Shown here: positions 1 through 8,078 of the stretch, one piece after another
How positions within the stretch are numbered: the stretch's first letter is position 1
Layout: the number at the start of each line of letters is the position of its first letter
Assembly (NCBI RefSeq): GCF_900113375.1
Contig: NZ_FOPC01000002.1
Span: 389,514 to 453,513 of the forward strand
DNA length: 64,000 nucleotides
From: Algoriphagus hitonicola
GTDB taxonomy: Bacteria; Bacteroidota; Bacteroidia; Cytophagales; Cyclobacteriaceae
Reading direction: 5' to 3'
Notes under the pieces: model-generated
Database searches by the model: none
What the model was told of the DNA's origin: nothing
Seen by the model: the letters and a program-made list of their open reading frames with translations, nothing else
Program-made: the position numbers and the translations under genes

Positions 1-1
1 T

Positions 2-421
2 GCAGGAATGGAGGTACGGAGCCTTCCGGGACCTACGGCCTTTGTACCCGCTCTAATCAACTCCGGCTTGCCCAATGACCGGTTTGTCTTCGAGGGATTT
101 TTACCGCACAAAAAAGGTAGAAAAACCAGAATAGATGCCTTGGTGGAGGAAACCCGAACCATGGTTTTTTACGAATCTCCCCACCGACTGATCAAAACGC
201 TGAAGCAACTCGCGGAAGCCTTCGGGACCGATCGACAAGCTTGTGTCTCTCGCGAACTCACCAAGCTCCATGAAGAAAATATCCGGGGAACGCTTGCCGA
301 ACTCATCGAATACTATCAAACCCACCCACTCAAAGGCGAAATCGTCCTTACTGTAGCGGGAAAAGCCGAACAGAAAGAAAGCCGCGAAGAAAAACGTGCG
401 GCAAAGTATGGGCAAAAATAA
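2..421 (+). CDS. rsmI: RsmI, 16S rRNA 2'-O-methyltransferase, C-terminal part (5' end outside window)
   Basis: This is the last 139 codons of a gene whose start lies left of the window; the frame is open to base 2. RsmI uses SAM to methylate the 2'-OH of C1402 of 16S rRNA in the decoding centre. The visible part has the conserved LPGPTAFVPAL and SGLPNDRFVFEGFLP segments, then YESPHRL and SRELTKLHEE, all characteristic of the tetrapyrrole-methylase-fold RsmI family. The tail is lysine/glutamate rich (KESREEKRAAKYGQK), as is common in the family. The next gene begins about 40 bases downstream on the same strand, so they may be co-transcribed. Identification is firm; only the missing N-terminus limits it. 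Confidence 0.93.
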   Translation, partial: AGMEVRSLPGPTAFVPALINSGLPNDRFVFEGFLPHKKGRKTRIDALVEETRTMVFYESPHRLIKTLKQLAEAFGTDRQACVSRELTKLHEENIRGTLAELIEYYQTHPLKGEIVLTVAGKAEQKESREEKRAAKYGQK

Positions 422-461
422 CAAGATTCAAGAATCACTTTTACGCCATCAGGATTTGAAC

Positions 462-1265
462 ATGAAGGAATTGGAATTAAAAAGACTTTTGGAGCAAACA
501 CAGGAAGTAGCAAAGTCCGTTGGAGCTTTTATTCGAAAAGAACGGCAACATTTTGATGTCAAAAATGTGGAACACAAAGGATTCAACGACCTCGTTTCCT
601 ATGTGGACAAAGAAGCTGAGCGGCAGATTGTCGAGCGGCTGTCCGAGATTTTTCCAGAAGCTGGATTTATTACCGAAGAAGGCACCAATACCACCCGCGC
701 AGAAAAATACAATTGGGTCATAGATCCCTTGGATGGCACCACCAATTTTATCCACGGCCTGCCGATCTTTTCGGTCAGTATTGCCCTGATGGATCGGGAT
801 GAGGTGATCTTGGGCGTAGTCTATGAGATCAACCTCCACGAATGCTTTTATGCTATAAAAGGCGGCGGTGCTTTTTGTAATGAAACTTCCATCAGGGTAA
901 GTTCAGCTCCTGATTTGGGGGCTTCTCTGATTGCGACCGGATTTCCCTACTATAATTTTGAACTGATCGATAAGTATTTGGCCACGCTTAAATCCCTGAT
1001 GCAATGCACCCATGGCCTTCGTAGATTCGGTTCAGCGGCGGTGGATTTGGCTTATGTGGCAGCAGGTCGGATTGAGGGGTTTTTTGAGTACAATCTCAAT
1101 TCCTATGATGTGGCAGCCGGAGCGTTGATCGTGCAGGAAGCTGGCGGAAAAGTAACTGATTTCTCCGGAGGAAAAGATTACATTTTTGGAAGAGAAATCC
1201 TTGCCACCAATTCGAAAATCCACGAGGAGTTTTTTGCCGAACTAAATCGAATTTGGTCAGCCTAA
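462..1265 (+). CDS. Inositol monophosphatase family protein (SuhB-like)
   Basis: A 267-residue member of the Mg2+-dependent inositol monophosphatase family. The two family signatures are clear: EEG near residue 70 (metal-binding glutamate) and DPLDGTTNF near residue 88, with a C-terminal YDVAAGALIVQEAGG block that holds the third metal aspartate. The frame is open further upstream to a GTG at 396, but that would overlap rsmI; the ATG at 462 gives the usual family length and begins MKELELKRLL. It probably hydrolyses myo-inositol-1-phosphate or a related sugar phosphate in the cytoplasm. Its 3' end overlaps the convergent AEC transporter gene by 9 bases. Confidence 0.93.
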   Translation: MKELELKRLLEQTQEVAKSVGAFIRKERQHFDVKNVEHKGFNDLVSYVDKEAERQIVERLSEIFPEAGFITEEGTNTTRAEKYNWVIDPLDGTTNFIHGLPIFSVSIALMDRDEVILGVVYEINLHECFYAIKGGGAFCNETSIRVSSAPDLGASLIATGFPYYNFELIDKYLATLKSLMQCTHGLRRFGSAAVDLAYVAAGRIEGFFEYNLNSYDVAAGALIVQEAGGKVTDFSGGKDYIFGREILATNSKIHEEFFAELNRIWSA

Positions 1266-2165
1266 AAACCAAAACCAAATACCCAAACTAAGGATCGAGA
1301 CCAGCATTCCCAGACCGGATAAAAGAGCCGCTAGCCTAGGAGCAAGATTATAATTGATCGCTACAATAGAACCCGTAATCATGGGCGCCATCGCTGACTC
1401 CATCACTGTGACTTTGAAAGTCAGTCCATCCGGATCCAAAAAATTTCGGTAAATCAGGAATACAATCAAAGGGGCAAAGACCAAACGGTAACTCAAGCCT
1501 AACCAAAAATGGGAAGAACGAAAGTCCGCCTTTTGGATCCGAAAACGCAAACCGATAGCTAGCAAAGCCACAGGCGCCATGGTTTTTCCTATCCAGGTCA
1601 ATATCGGAATCAAAAATTCCGGCGTACTCCATCCCATCAAGCTCATCACCAAGGTCCCGATCAGAAAACCAAAGGGCGGAAATTTGATGATCTTCAATGG
1701 TATTGATCCCAAATTCCCTTTTTGATGGCTGTAAAGCGAAGCAATGATGATCGCCATAGAAGAAACCAGTAGAAAAGACCCTCCCTGATCCATCAGCAAA
1801 GCCACGGGCAATCCCGCCTTTCCATACAATGCTTCTATGACTGGAAAGCCCAAGAAAGAGGTATTGGCCAAACCAGCCACAATGGCTAAACAGCCGGTTA
1901 CCTGAGGAGTCCAATTCAAAATTTTTCCCAGAATACCAAAGAGCAGCCAAGAGAGAAAAAAAGTTAGCCAGGCCGCTGAAATAGGAATCAGTAAGTCCCA
2001 GCCCGGCTCAATCTGCGGGATATACAAGAGGGCCAATGCCGGCAAAACTAAATTGAATAAGTAGGCATTTACCCATGTCACTGCTTTGTCGGTCGGGAAG
2101 CCCTCTCTCCGCTGCAAAATCAATCCCGCGAGCAAAAAAAGAAAAGCGATCAAGGCTGCTATCAT
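1257..2165 (-). CDS. AEC (auxin efflux carrier) family transporter
   Basis: A 302-residue very hydrophobic protein with about ten predicted membrane helices. The order of segments (N-terminal LFLLAGLILQRR, then FNLVLPALALLYI, then LANTSFLGFPV followed by LYG) matches the bacterial AEC/YfdV permease family, in which the asparagine-bearing NTSFLG segment is conserved. Members export or exchange organic acids or other small anions; the substrate here cannot be read from sequence. The gene is convergent with the inositol monophosphatase and divergent from a small hypothetical gene. A perfect TAAATTTG box lies 34-41 bases upstream of its start. Confidence 0.88.
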   Translation of the reverse strand: MIAALIAFLFLLAGLILQRREGFPTDKAVTWVNAYLFNLVLPALALLYIPQIEPGWDLLIPISAAWLTFFLSWLLFGILGKILNWTPQVTGCLAIVAGLANTSFLGFPVIEALYGKAGLPVALLMDQGGSFLLVSSMAIIIASLYSHQKGNLGSIPLKIIKFPPFGFLIGTLVMSLMGWSTPEFLIPILTWIGKTMAPVALLAIGLRFRIQKADFRSSHFWLGLSYRLVFAPLIVFLIYRNFLDPDGLTFKVTVMESAMAPMITGSIVAINYNLAPRLAALLSGLGMLVSILSLGIWFWFLG

Positions 2166-2198
2166 AAAGCCAAGTTATAAACTGCTTTATTATTAACA

Positions 2199-2206
2199 CA
2201 AATTTA
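2199..2206 (-). promoter_or_regulatory. Candidate -7 box of the AEC transporter promoter
   Basis: On the minus strand this reads TAAATTTG, an exact match to the Bacteroidota -7 consensus TAnnTTTG, 33 bases before the AEC start codon. I see no convincing TTTG element 17-23 bases further upstream, so the call is weak. Confidence 0.35.
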
Positions 2207-2271
2207 ATTTGGCACAATTGTAGTTGCCTGAAAATCAGCCTACTTTTAATTTTAAAACAAACCCAGACAGG

Positions 2272-2499
2272 ATGAGTAAACTAATACCGATTTTCATTAA
2301 TGGCAAAAAGTGGGTGCAATTGTCCCAATTGACCAAAGATCAAGAACGAAAGTTAAAATCATGGCTTCCGATCAATTGTCTCAAAAAAATACTTTTCAAC
2401 GGAATTGAATTAAAAGATTGTGTGGACTTTGAAACCTATGAATTTTGGTTCAAAAGCTCACAGATCAACGGGCAAAAACAAGAGTCGCTTGATTTTTAG
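2272..2499 (+). CDS. Small hypothetical protein, 75 aa
   Basis: I do not recognise this protein. It begins MSKLIPIFINGKKW and is lysine rich and mostly hydrophilic, with no signal peptide or membrane segment; a TTG at 2224 in the same frame could extend it by 16 residues. It lies between two oppositely oriented genes and is preceded by an AT-rich stretch of over 100 bases with promoter-like elements, which argues for an independent gene. The stop codon is embedded in a stem-loop (2494-2531). It could be a lineage-specific cytoplasmic protein; function unknown. Confidence 0.55.
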   Translation: MSKLIPIFINGKKWVQLSQLTKDQERKLKSWLPINCLKKILFNGIELKDCVDFETYEFWFKSSQINGQKQESLDF

Positions 2500-2531
2500 G
2501 ATAAAAACCAGTTTGTTTTTCCATCCTAAAA
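2494..2531. terminator. Stem-loop between convergent genes, possible bidirectional terminator
   Basis: TTTTAGGAT (2494-2502) pairs with ATCCTAAAA (2523-2531), and an inner AAAAAC/GTTTTT stem continues the hairpin. It overlaps the TAG stop of the upstream small gene and lies between two convergent genes. There is no clear uridine tract on either side beyond the arms, so termination is only an inference. Confidence 0.35.
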
Positions 2532-2568
2532 CAGCTGCGATCTTTTGAATTTTTGGAAATCAAACGGA

Positions 2569-2943
2569 TCACTCCAGCCCAAAACTTTTCCGTTTATCTT
2601 TAAAATACCACTCCAATTCCGGATAGACCAGACTAGTTGCCTCGGGAATTCCGTCCAACACCAACTCCATTTTTCCCTCCAGTTCATCCTGATTCAGCTG
2701 CATTCCCTCGATCAAAAAGATCAAATCTTCCAAAGACATCGGTTCTTCGATTTTTGAAGGGTAAAGCAAGTAATCATTGCCGTAAAAATCCACCGCTTCC
2801 AAATGTATCCTAAAATCTACCTGATGGGCATAGATGCTAATTTGCTCTCCCCAAGTGGATTCGGGATAATGCAGCTTCACCAGCAAGATCGAACTGGTTT
2901 CCGCTGTGAAATAATTTTCCGGCCGAAATTTAAAATCCACCAT
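2569..2943 (-). CDS. Hypothetical protein, 124 aa
   Basis: I do not recognise the family. The protein is acidic, has no signal peptide or transmembrane segment, and begins MVDFKFRPENYF. Alternating hydrophobic residues (SILLVKLHYPES, ISIYAHQVDFRIHLEAVDFYG) suggest a beta-rich N-terminal half followed by a helical region (MSLEDLIFLIEGMQLNQDELEG). It is convergent with the small gene at 2272 and divergent from glyA, with 166 bases between this start and glyA. Codon use looks like that of neighbouring genes, so I take it as real. Confidence 0.6.
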   Translation of the reverse strand: MVDFKFRPENYFTAETSSILLVKLHYPESTWGEQISIYAHQVDFRIHLEAVDFYGNDYLLYPSKIEEPMSLEDLIFLIEGMQLNQDELEGKMELVLDGIPEATSLVYPELEWYFKDKRKSFGLE

Positions 2944-3018
2944 AAAGCGAATTTACAAAGGAGAATTCAGCTTTTTGCCAAAGTCCCCTCTGATTCCAAT
3001 TTTCAATTCCAATCTACA

Positions 3019-3049
3019 TTGGATTATAGGGACTTTCAGGCTATTTTTG
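3019..3049 (+). promoter_or_regulatory. Promoter of the glyA-tatC-rpiB unit
   Basis: TTG at 3019-3021, a 20-base spacer, and TATTTTTG at 3042-3049 match the Bacteroidota primary sigma consensus (TTTG-N~20-TAnnTTTG). The predicted transcript start near 3056 leaves a leader of about 55 bases before glyA. Confidence 0.6.
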
Positions 3050-3109
3050 AGCTTGCATAAGATGGCTCAGGCTGTTTTGAAATTGAGTTGCCCTCGAACC
3101 CCCTAATTT

Positions 3110-4378
3110 ATGAAAAGAGATACCCTTGTATTTGATCTGATCAACCAAGAAGAAGATAGACAAAAGCGTGGAATCGAGCTGATTGCCTCGGAAAACTTTA
3201 CCAGCAAGCAGGTCATGGAAGCCGCTGGCAGCGTCCTGACCAATAAATACGCGGAAGGCCTTCCCAAAAAGCGCTACTATGGAGGATGTGAAGTAGTCGA
3301 TGAAATCGAGCAAATTGCCATCGATCGGGCCAAAGAACTCTTTGGTGCTACCTGGGCAAACGTACAGCCTCATTCAGGCGCCCAAGCCAATGCTGCCGTT
3401 ATGCTCGCTTGTCTTAAGGCGGGCGATTCGATTTTGGGATTTGATCTTTCTCATGGAGGACATTTGACCCATGGTTCACCGGTTAATTTCTCAGGAAAAT
3501 TATACGATCCCCATTTTTATGGAGTAGAAGAAGAGACCGGGGTCATCGATTATAATAAAGTAGAAGCGAAAGCGCTTGAAGTAAAGCCAAAAATGATCAT
3601 CTGCGGAGCTTCGGCATATTCCAGAGACTGGGATTATGAGCGTCTGCGGGATATCGCAGATCAAGTCGATGCCATTTTATTGGCCGACATTTCCCACCCC
3701 TCTGGTTTGATTGCAAGAGGCCTATTGAATGATCCTCTGGAATTTTGTCACATTGTAACCACTACTACACACAAAACACTGAGAGGACCTCGTGGAGGTT
3801 TGATTTTAATGCGTGATGATTTTGACAATCCATGGGGCATCACCACGCCAAAGGGGGAAATCCGAAAAATGTCTGCCCTACTCGATATGGGCGTTTTCCC
3901 AGGTACGCAGGGCGGACCTTTGGAGCATATTATTGCAGCTAAAGCCATCGCTTTTCAAGAGGCACTTTCGGATGAATACATGGAATACATCCTGCAAGTG
4001 AAAAAAAATGCATCCGTTATGGCCGAAGAGTTCGTAAATCTCGGATATCAGCTGATTTCCGGTGGTACCGACAATCATTTGATGCTGATCGACCTTAGAA
4101 ATAAAGAGTTGACAGGAAAACTCGCAGAAGAAACCTTGGGCAAAGTGGACATTACGATCAATAAAAACATGGTGCCATTTGATACCAAATCACCTTTTGT
4201 GACTTCCGGGATGCGAGTGGGAACGGCTGCGGTGACCACACGAGGACTCAAAGAGGACGACATGAAAAAAATCGTCCAATACATCGACAAAGCACTGATG
4301 AATCACAGTGATGAGGCAACGCTCTCAAAAATCCGCTCAGAAGTCAATGAGTGGATGATTCAATTTCCACTTTATTAA
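3110..4378 (+). CDS. glyA: Serine hydroxymethyltransferase
   Basis: A 422-residue PLP enzyme interconverting serine and tetrahydrofolate with glycine and 5,10-methylene-tetrahydrofolate, the main source of one-carbon units in the cytoplasm. The sequence has the SHMT N-terminal [11 protein letters not shown], the [15 protein letters not shown] block, [10 protein letters not shown], and the PLP-binding [14 protein letters not shown] with the Schiff-base lysine at residue 222. The C-terminal [16 protein letters not shown] segment is intact and length is normal. It starts at an ATG with a leader that carries a good promoter. tatC begins only 14 bases after its stop, so the two are likely co-transcribed. 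Confidence 0.98.
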   Translation: MKRDTLVFDLINQEEDRQKRGIELIASENFTSKQVMEAAGSVLTNKYAEGLPKKRYYGGCEVVDEIEQIAIDRAKELFGATWANVQPHSGAQANAAVMLACLKAGDSILGFDLSHGGHLTHGSPVNFSGKLYDPHFYGVEEETGVIDYNKVEAKALEVKPKMIICGASAYSRDWDYERLRDIADQVDAILLADISHPSGLIARGLLNDPLEFCHIVTTTTHKTLRGPRGGLILMRDDFDNPWGITTPKGEIRKMSALLDMGVFPGTQGGPLEHIIAAKAIAFQEALSDEYMEYILQVKKNASVMAEEFVNLGYQLISGGTDNHLMLIDLRNKELTGKLAEETLGKVDITINKNMVPFDTKSPFVTSGMRVGTAAVTTRGLKEDDMKKIVQYIDKALMNHSDEATLSKIRSEVNEWMIQFPLY

Positions 4379-4392
4379 TCCTAGCATTACCT

Positions 4393-5250
4393 GTGGCATT
4401 AGACCAATATCAAGAGGAAGAGGAAGGAATGTCCTTTCTCGATCATCTGGAGGCCCTAAGATGGCATTTATTGCGATCGGTGGCAGCTATACTAGTTTTG
4501 AGCGTCATTGCTTTCCTATCCAAAAGCATTGTTTTTGGAATGGTTATTCTAGGGCCTTCAAAAGTTGACTTTCTGACCTATCGCGTTTTGTGCGATATCG
4601 GAGATTACTTTGGAATAGCGGCGCTTTGTATCGAAGAGCTGCCTTTTACCATCCAAAGCCGTCAAATGACCGGGCAGTTTTCCATGCACATGACCTCGAG
4701 TTTTGTGGTCGGATTTGTGGTGGCCTTTCCTTATGTGTTCTGGGAATTTTGGAAATTTATCAGCCCGGGACTTTATGATCAGGAAAAAAACGCAGCCCGT
4801 GGAGCGGTTTTCTTTGTGAGTTTGCTTTTCTTCTTGGGGGCGGCTTTTGGTTATTTTATACTTTCTCCCCTGTCGATCAATTTCCTTTCCAATTACCAGT
4901 TGGACCCATCTATTCTCAATGAGTTTGATATTGGGTCTTATGTGACTACCTTGATTATGCTGGTATTGGCTTCGGCCATTATGTTTCAGTTGCCTGTCGT
5001 GATCTATTTCCTTTCCATGTCAGGCTTGGTAACTGCGGCTATTCTTCGAGCCTATAGAAGACATGCGATAGTCGTGATTTTAATTGTAGCAGCAATTATC
5101 ACTCCTCCTGATGTCATCAGTCAGCTATTGATTGCCATGCCGATTTTGGTGCTTTATGAAGCAGGAATAACTATTGCGAAGCGATTGGAAAAAAAACGGG
5201 CAGTCAAAGCAGCTGAATACGAAAAACAATTTGAAAGAGACCCAGATTAA
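4393..5250 (+). CDS. tatC: Sec-independent protein translocase subunit TatC
   Basis: TatC is the receptor of the twin-arginine translocase, binding the RR signal peptide at the inner membrane and exporting folded proteins. The protein (about 285 residues) has the conserved N-terminal FLDHLEALRWHLLRS, about six membrane helices, and the periplasmic FWKFISPGLYDQEK motif of the family. I chose the GTG at 4393 (ALDQYQEEEEGMSFLDHL); the frame is open to 4351 inside glyA, and an ATG at 4429 would give a shorter form that still includes the TatC signature. rpiB follows after 12 bases. A candidate Tat substrate, the superoxide dismutase at 58283, is in the same window. Confidence 0.93.
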   Translation: MALDQYQEEEEGMSFLDHLEALRWHLLRSVAAILVLSVIAFLSKSIVFGMVILGPSKVDFLTYRVLCDIGDYFGIAALCIEELPFTIQSRQMTGQFSMHMTSSFVVGFVVAFPYVFWEFWKFISPGLYDQEKNAARGAVFFVSLLFFLGAAFGYFILSPLSINFLSNYQLDPSILNEFDIGSYVTTLIMLVLASAIMFQLPVVIYFLSMSGLVTAAILRAYRRHAIVVILIVAAIITPPDVISQLLIAMPILVLYEAGITIAKRLEKKRAVKAAEYEKQFERDPD

Positions 5251-5262
5251 AGACCTAGCATC

Positions 5263-5700
5263 ATGAGTAAAAAAATAGCAATTGGAGGCGACCATGCCGG
5301 ATACGAATACAAAGAAAAACTGATTAAAAGCCTAGAAAACCTTGGTTATGAAGTCAAAGATTTTGGTCCTGGCTCGAATGCATCGGTGGATTATCCAGAC
5401 TATGTACACCCCTTGTGTACCGCACTGGAAAAAGGTGAATTTGAGCAGGGAATTCTGATCTGTGGTAGTGGAAATGGCGTCGCCATCACGGCCAACAAAC
5501 ATCAGGGAATCCGTGCGGCTCTTTGCTGGAATGAAGATTTGGCAGCATTGGCTAGACAGCATAATGATGCCAATATCTTGGCACTTCCAGCCCGTTTCAT
5601 CACTTTCGAGTTGGCAGAAAAATTAGCCGAAATCTTCCTTACTACGGACTTCGAAGGAGGAAGACACGCCACTCGAGTCAATAAAATCGCCTGTAGCTAA
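5263..5700 (+). CDS. rpiB: Ribose-5-phosphate isomerase B
   Basis: A 145-residue RpiB/LacAB-family isomerase that interconverts ribose-5-phosphate and ribulose-5-phosphate in the pentose phosphate pathway. It shows the N-terminal IAIGGDHAGYEYKE, the active-site ICGSGNGVAITANK with the catalytic cysteine, and the C-terminal FEGGRHATRVNKI, all diagnostic of the family. Length is typical. It is the third gene of an apparent glyA-tatC-rpiB unit; functional linkage between the three is not obvious. An imperfect CCAATG/CATTGG stem follows 20 bases after the stop, too weak to call a terminator. Confidence 0.95.
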   Translation: MSKKIAIGGDHAGYEYKEKLIKSLENLGYEVKDFGPGSNASVDYPDYVHPLCTALEKGEFEQGILICGSGNGVAITANKHQGIRAALCWNEDLAALARQHNDANILALPARFITFELAEKLAEIFLTTDFEGGRHATRVNKIACS

Positions 5701-5869
5701 ATATTTAAAATGAGGTAAACCAATGCTGGTTTTTCATTGGCGGCACCCATTTAATGATGTTGATTGTTTTCTATTCATCATCTTAGCTGTCTATTTTATC
5801 TTTAAAAAGTAAGGGAAAAGATCTGGCTTTTCTCATCTTTGGTAACCAAAAATCTGAAGAGAACTGAAG

Positions 5870-7339
5870 ATGAAAAGACAAGAAGATCTGACCTTGGACC
5901 CTGAAAATTGGGAAGAAATGCGACAGCTCGGCCATCAAATGGTGGACGATATGATCGACTATTGGAAATCCATCCGGGAGCAAAAAATCTGGAAACCTAT
6001 TCCAACGGATGTCAAGGAGTTTCTGGACCAACCTCTTCCGAAGAAAGGCCAAGATCCAAAAGAAATCTATGACGAGTTTAAACAATACATTTTTCCATAC
6101 AACAAGGGGAATGTCCATCCCCGATTTTTTGCCTGGATTCAGGGTACTGGAACACCGCTCGGGAGTTTGGCCGATTTTCTAGCTTCCGGGATGAATCCCA
6201 ATACCACCATTGGTGAGCATGCTGCGATGTACGTCGATCGACAAGTAATCAATTGGTGCAAAGAATTGATGGGGTTTCCTATGGATGCGTCTGGTATTCT
6301 GGTCAGCGGCGGATCGATGGCCAATATCACTGCCCTTACGGTAGCCAGAAACTCGGTGGATGGGTTGCAAATCCGAAAAAACGGACTTCGTCAAACTGAA
6401 CCCAAGTTGGTCTTATACTGCTCTACTGAAACCCATTCCTGCATTGATAAAGCTGCTGAAATCATTGGACTGGGAAGTGATTCGGTCCGAAAAATCCCGG
6501 TGAATGAGTCCTTTGAAATGAGTGCTGAGCTGCTTGAGCAGCAAATTGAATCTGATCTTGCTGCGGGGCTCTCACCCTTTGCCGTCGTCGGAACTTCGGG
6601 CACGGTGAATACAGGAGCTATTGATCCCCTGGATGAGCTTTTAGCTATTTGCAAAAAATACAAACTTTGGTTTCACATTGATGGGGCTTACGGTGCCTTG
6701 GCTAAACTCGACCCGAGATACGAGTCGCGGTTGAAGGCTATTGAGTCAGCTGACAGCCTGGCCTTTGACTTGCACAAATGGCTCTATGTCCCCTATGAAG
6801 TGGGCTGCACGCTGATCCGAGATGCCAAAAAACACCGAAATGCCTTTGCGATCACTCCAAATTATTTGCTTCAGGAAAAGCGTGGACTTTCGGGTGGATT
6901 GGACTCCATCAATCACTACGGCTTTGAGCTATCTAGGGGATTCAAAGCCCTCAAAGTATGGATGTCTCTCAAAGAACATGGCCGGGATAAATATGCTCAG
7001 CTCATCGCACAAAATAACGATCAGGCGCTTTATTTGGCCGAATTGGTCAATCAGCATGCTGAATTGGAACTCACCGCTCCGGTCTGTATGAGTATTACAT
7101 GCTTCCGAATGATAAAAAACGGTGCCAACGAGGAGTTCTTACAAGACCTCAATCGGGAGATTTTGCTCCGACTTCAAGAAGAAGGCATCGCCTCTCCAAG
7201 CTCTACGGTTTTGCATGGAAAATATACCCTCCGAATCGCCAATGTCAATCAGCGAACCCGAATGGAAGATATGGATCTACTGGTGAGAAAGGTGCTTAGA
7301 TTAGGAAGAGAAATCCTCAAATTAGGAGCAGAAATTTAA
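5870..7339 (+). CDS. PLP-dependent group II (aromatic amino acid type) decarboxylase
   Basis: A 489-residue fold-type I PLP enzyme of the DDC/GAD family. Visible features are the N-terminal LGHQMVDDMIDYW, HPRFFAWIQGTGTPLG in the substrate-entry region, SGGSMANITAL, the cofactor aspartate in FHIDGAYGA, and the Schiff-base lysine at residue 303 in FDLHKWLY. The family includes aromatic-L-amino-acid, tyrosine and related decarboxylases, so the reaction is presumably amino acid to amine plus CO2 in the cytoplasm; the substrate is not certain. It stands alone, 169 bases after rpiB and 60 bases before an outer-membrane protein gene. A near-match CATCTTTG lies upstream. Confidence 0.9.
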   Translation: MKRQEDLTLDPENWEEMRQLGHQMVDDMIDYWKSIREQKIWKPIPTDVKEFLDQPLPKKGQDPKEIYDEFKQYIFPYNKGNVHPRFFAWIQGTGTPLGSLADFLASGMNPNTTIGEHAAMYVDRQVINWCKELMGFPMDASGILVSGGSMANITALTVARNSVDGLQIRKNGLRQTEPKLVLYCSTETHSCIDKAAEIIGLGSDSVRKIPVNESFEMSAELLEQQIESDLAAGLSPFAVVGTSGTVNTGAIDPLDELLAICKKYKLWFHIDGAYGALAKLDPRYESRLKAIESADSLAFDLHKWLYVPYEVGCTLIRDAKKHRNAFAITPNYLLQEKRGLSGGLDSINHYGFELSRGFKALKVWMSLKEHGRDKYAQLIAQNNDQALYLAELVNQHAELELTAPVCMSITCFRMIKNGANEEFLQDLNREILLRLQEEGIASPSSTVLHGKYTLRIANVNQRTRMEDMDLLVRKVLRLGREILKLGAEI

Positions 7340-7399
7340 GATTTGGCTTTATTTTCGTGGTTTAAAACAGGACTTTTCTTTTACTCAAAACAATTGATT

Positions 7400-7846
7400 A
7401 TGAATCTTAAAAAATTAATGTTGGCGGTGTTTTTTATGGGAACATTCGCCGTTTTAGAATCAAATGCACAGGAATTAGGCTTACGTTTCGGTAACGTAAA
7501 CGGGAATAATGTAGCCTTGGACGGAGTTTTTTCTCTAGGGGAATTTAGCCGGGTTCACGGGGATTTGAGCTTTGGTGGAGGCGGAGTAGGATTGGATTTG
7601 CTTTGGAATCCAATTTACCGACCTATTCCGGATACAGAGTTTAATTATTACTTGGGATTTGGTCCCTCGGTCTTTTTGGGAGAGCCTTTTCTCCTTGGAG
7701 CTGCGGGAGAAATCGGTGCCGAATACCAATTTCCCGACATTCCCTTAATTGTTGGCTTGGACTGGAGACCTTACTTTATGCTGGTCGAAACCACGTTTTT
7801 CGATGCGGGAGGATTTGGACTTAACGTGAGATGGAGATTAAATTAG
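7400..7846 (+). CDS. Small outer-membrane beta-barrel protein
   Basis: A 148-residue protein with a signal peptide (MNLKKLMLAVFFMG, cleavage probably after SNAQ) followed by a glycine-rich series of alternating hydrophobic strands (GVFSLGEF, GDLSFGGGGVGLDL, FNYYLGFGPSVFLGE, GGFGLNVRWRLN). The C-terminal aromatic/aliphatic strand is typical of small outer-membrane barrels. I chose the ATG at 7400 rather than the upstream in-frame start at 7343 because it places the signal peptide at the N-terminus. A strong intrinsic terminator follows 6 bases after the stop, so it is a monocistronic or last gene. Function unknown. Confidence 0.78.
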   Translation: MNLKKLMLAVFFMGTFAVLESNAQELGLRFGNVNGNNVALDGVFSLGEFSRVHGDLSFGGGGVGLDLLWNPIYRPIPDTEFNYYLGFGPSVFLGEPFLLGAAGEIGAEYQFPDIPLIVGLDWRPYFMLVETTFFDAGGFGLNVRWRLN

Positions 7847-7852
7847 CATTCA

Positions 7853-7882
7853 AGACCGAGCACTCCACTCGGTCTTTTTTTT
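7853..7882 (+). terminator. Intrinsic terminator of the outer-membrane protein gene
   Basis: AGACCGAG (7853-7860) pairs perfectly with CTCGGTCT (7868-7875) around a 7-base loop and is followed by a run of eight T residues. Confidence 0.9.
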
Positions 7883-8078
7883 AACCCGGATTATGCATTA
7901 GGATCCGTAGTAGCCTGTCCCGACTTTCGGGAAGAATTCAAACCGCAATAAAAATCAATCCGCCTGAGGCGGAGAATGAGGCATAGCACCGCTATGGTGA
8001 TTGAGCTAAATGCAGCAAAGCGATTGATTTTAAAGCAGTTTGGGATCGTAATAGGAAGTCTAATGCATATTTCGGGTT
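7883..8078. repeat. 196-bp inverted-repeat-bounded, palindrome-rich element (MITE-like)
   Basis: The ends (7883-7901 and 8060-8078) form an imperfect 19-bp inverted repeat of the type AACCCG-N3-TATGCATTAG, with about 16 matching positions. Inner segments also mirror each other (ACCGCAATAAAAATCAATC near 7942 against the complement of GATTGATTTTAAAGCAGT near 8022). In between are small perfect palindromes: TCCCGA/TCGGGA, CCGCCTGAGGCGG, and CATAGC-ACC-GCTATG. No open frame of note is inside. The element fills exactly the space between the upstream terminator and the stop codon of the convergent TonB receptor. Best explained as a non-autonomous mobile or REP-like repeat. Confidence 0.6.

Noticed and set aside
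1348..1950. A 200-codon minus-strand frame inside the AEC transporter gene
   Set aside because: It is another frame of the same strand; the AEC frame has the family motifs and this one none.
5720..5740. CCAATG/CATTGG hairpin after rpiB as a terminator
   Set aside because: Only a 6-bp AT-rich stem with no uridine tract.
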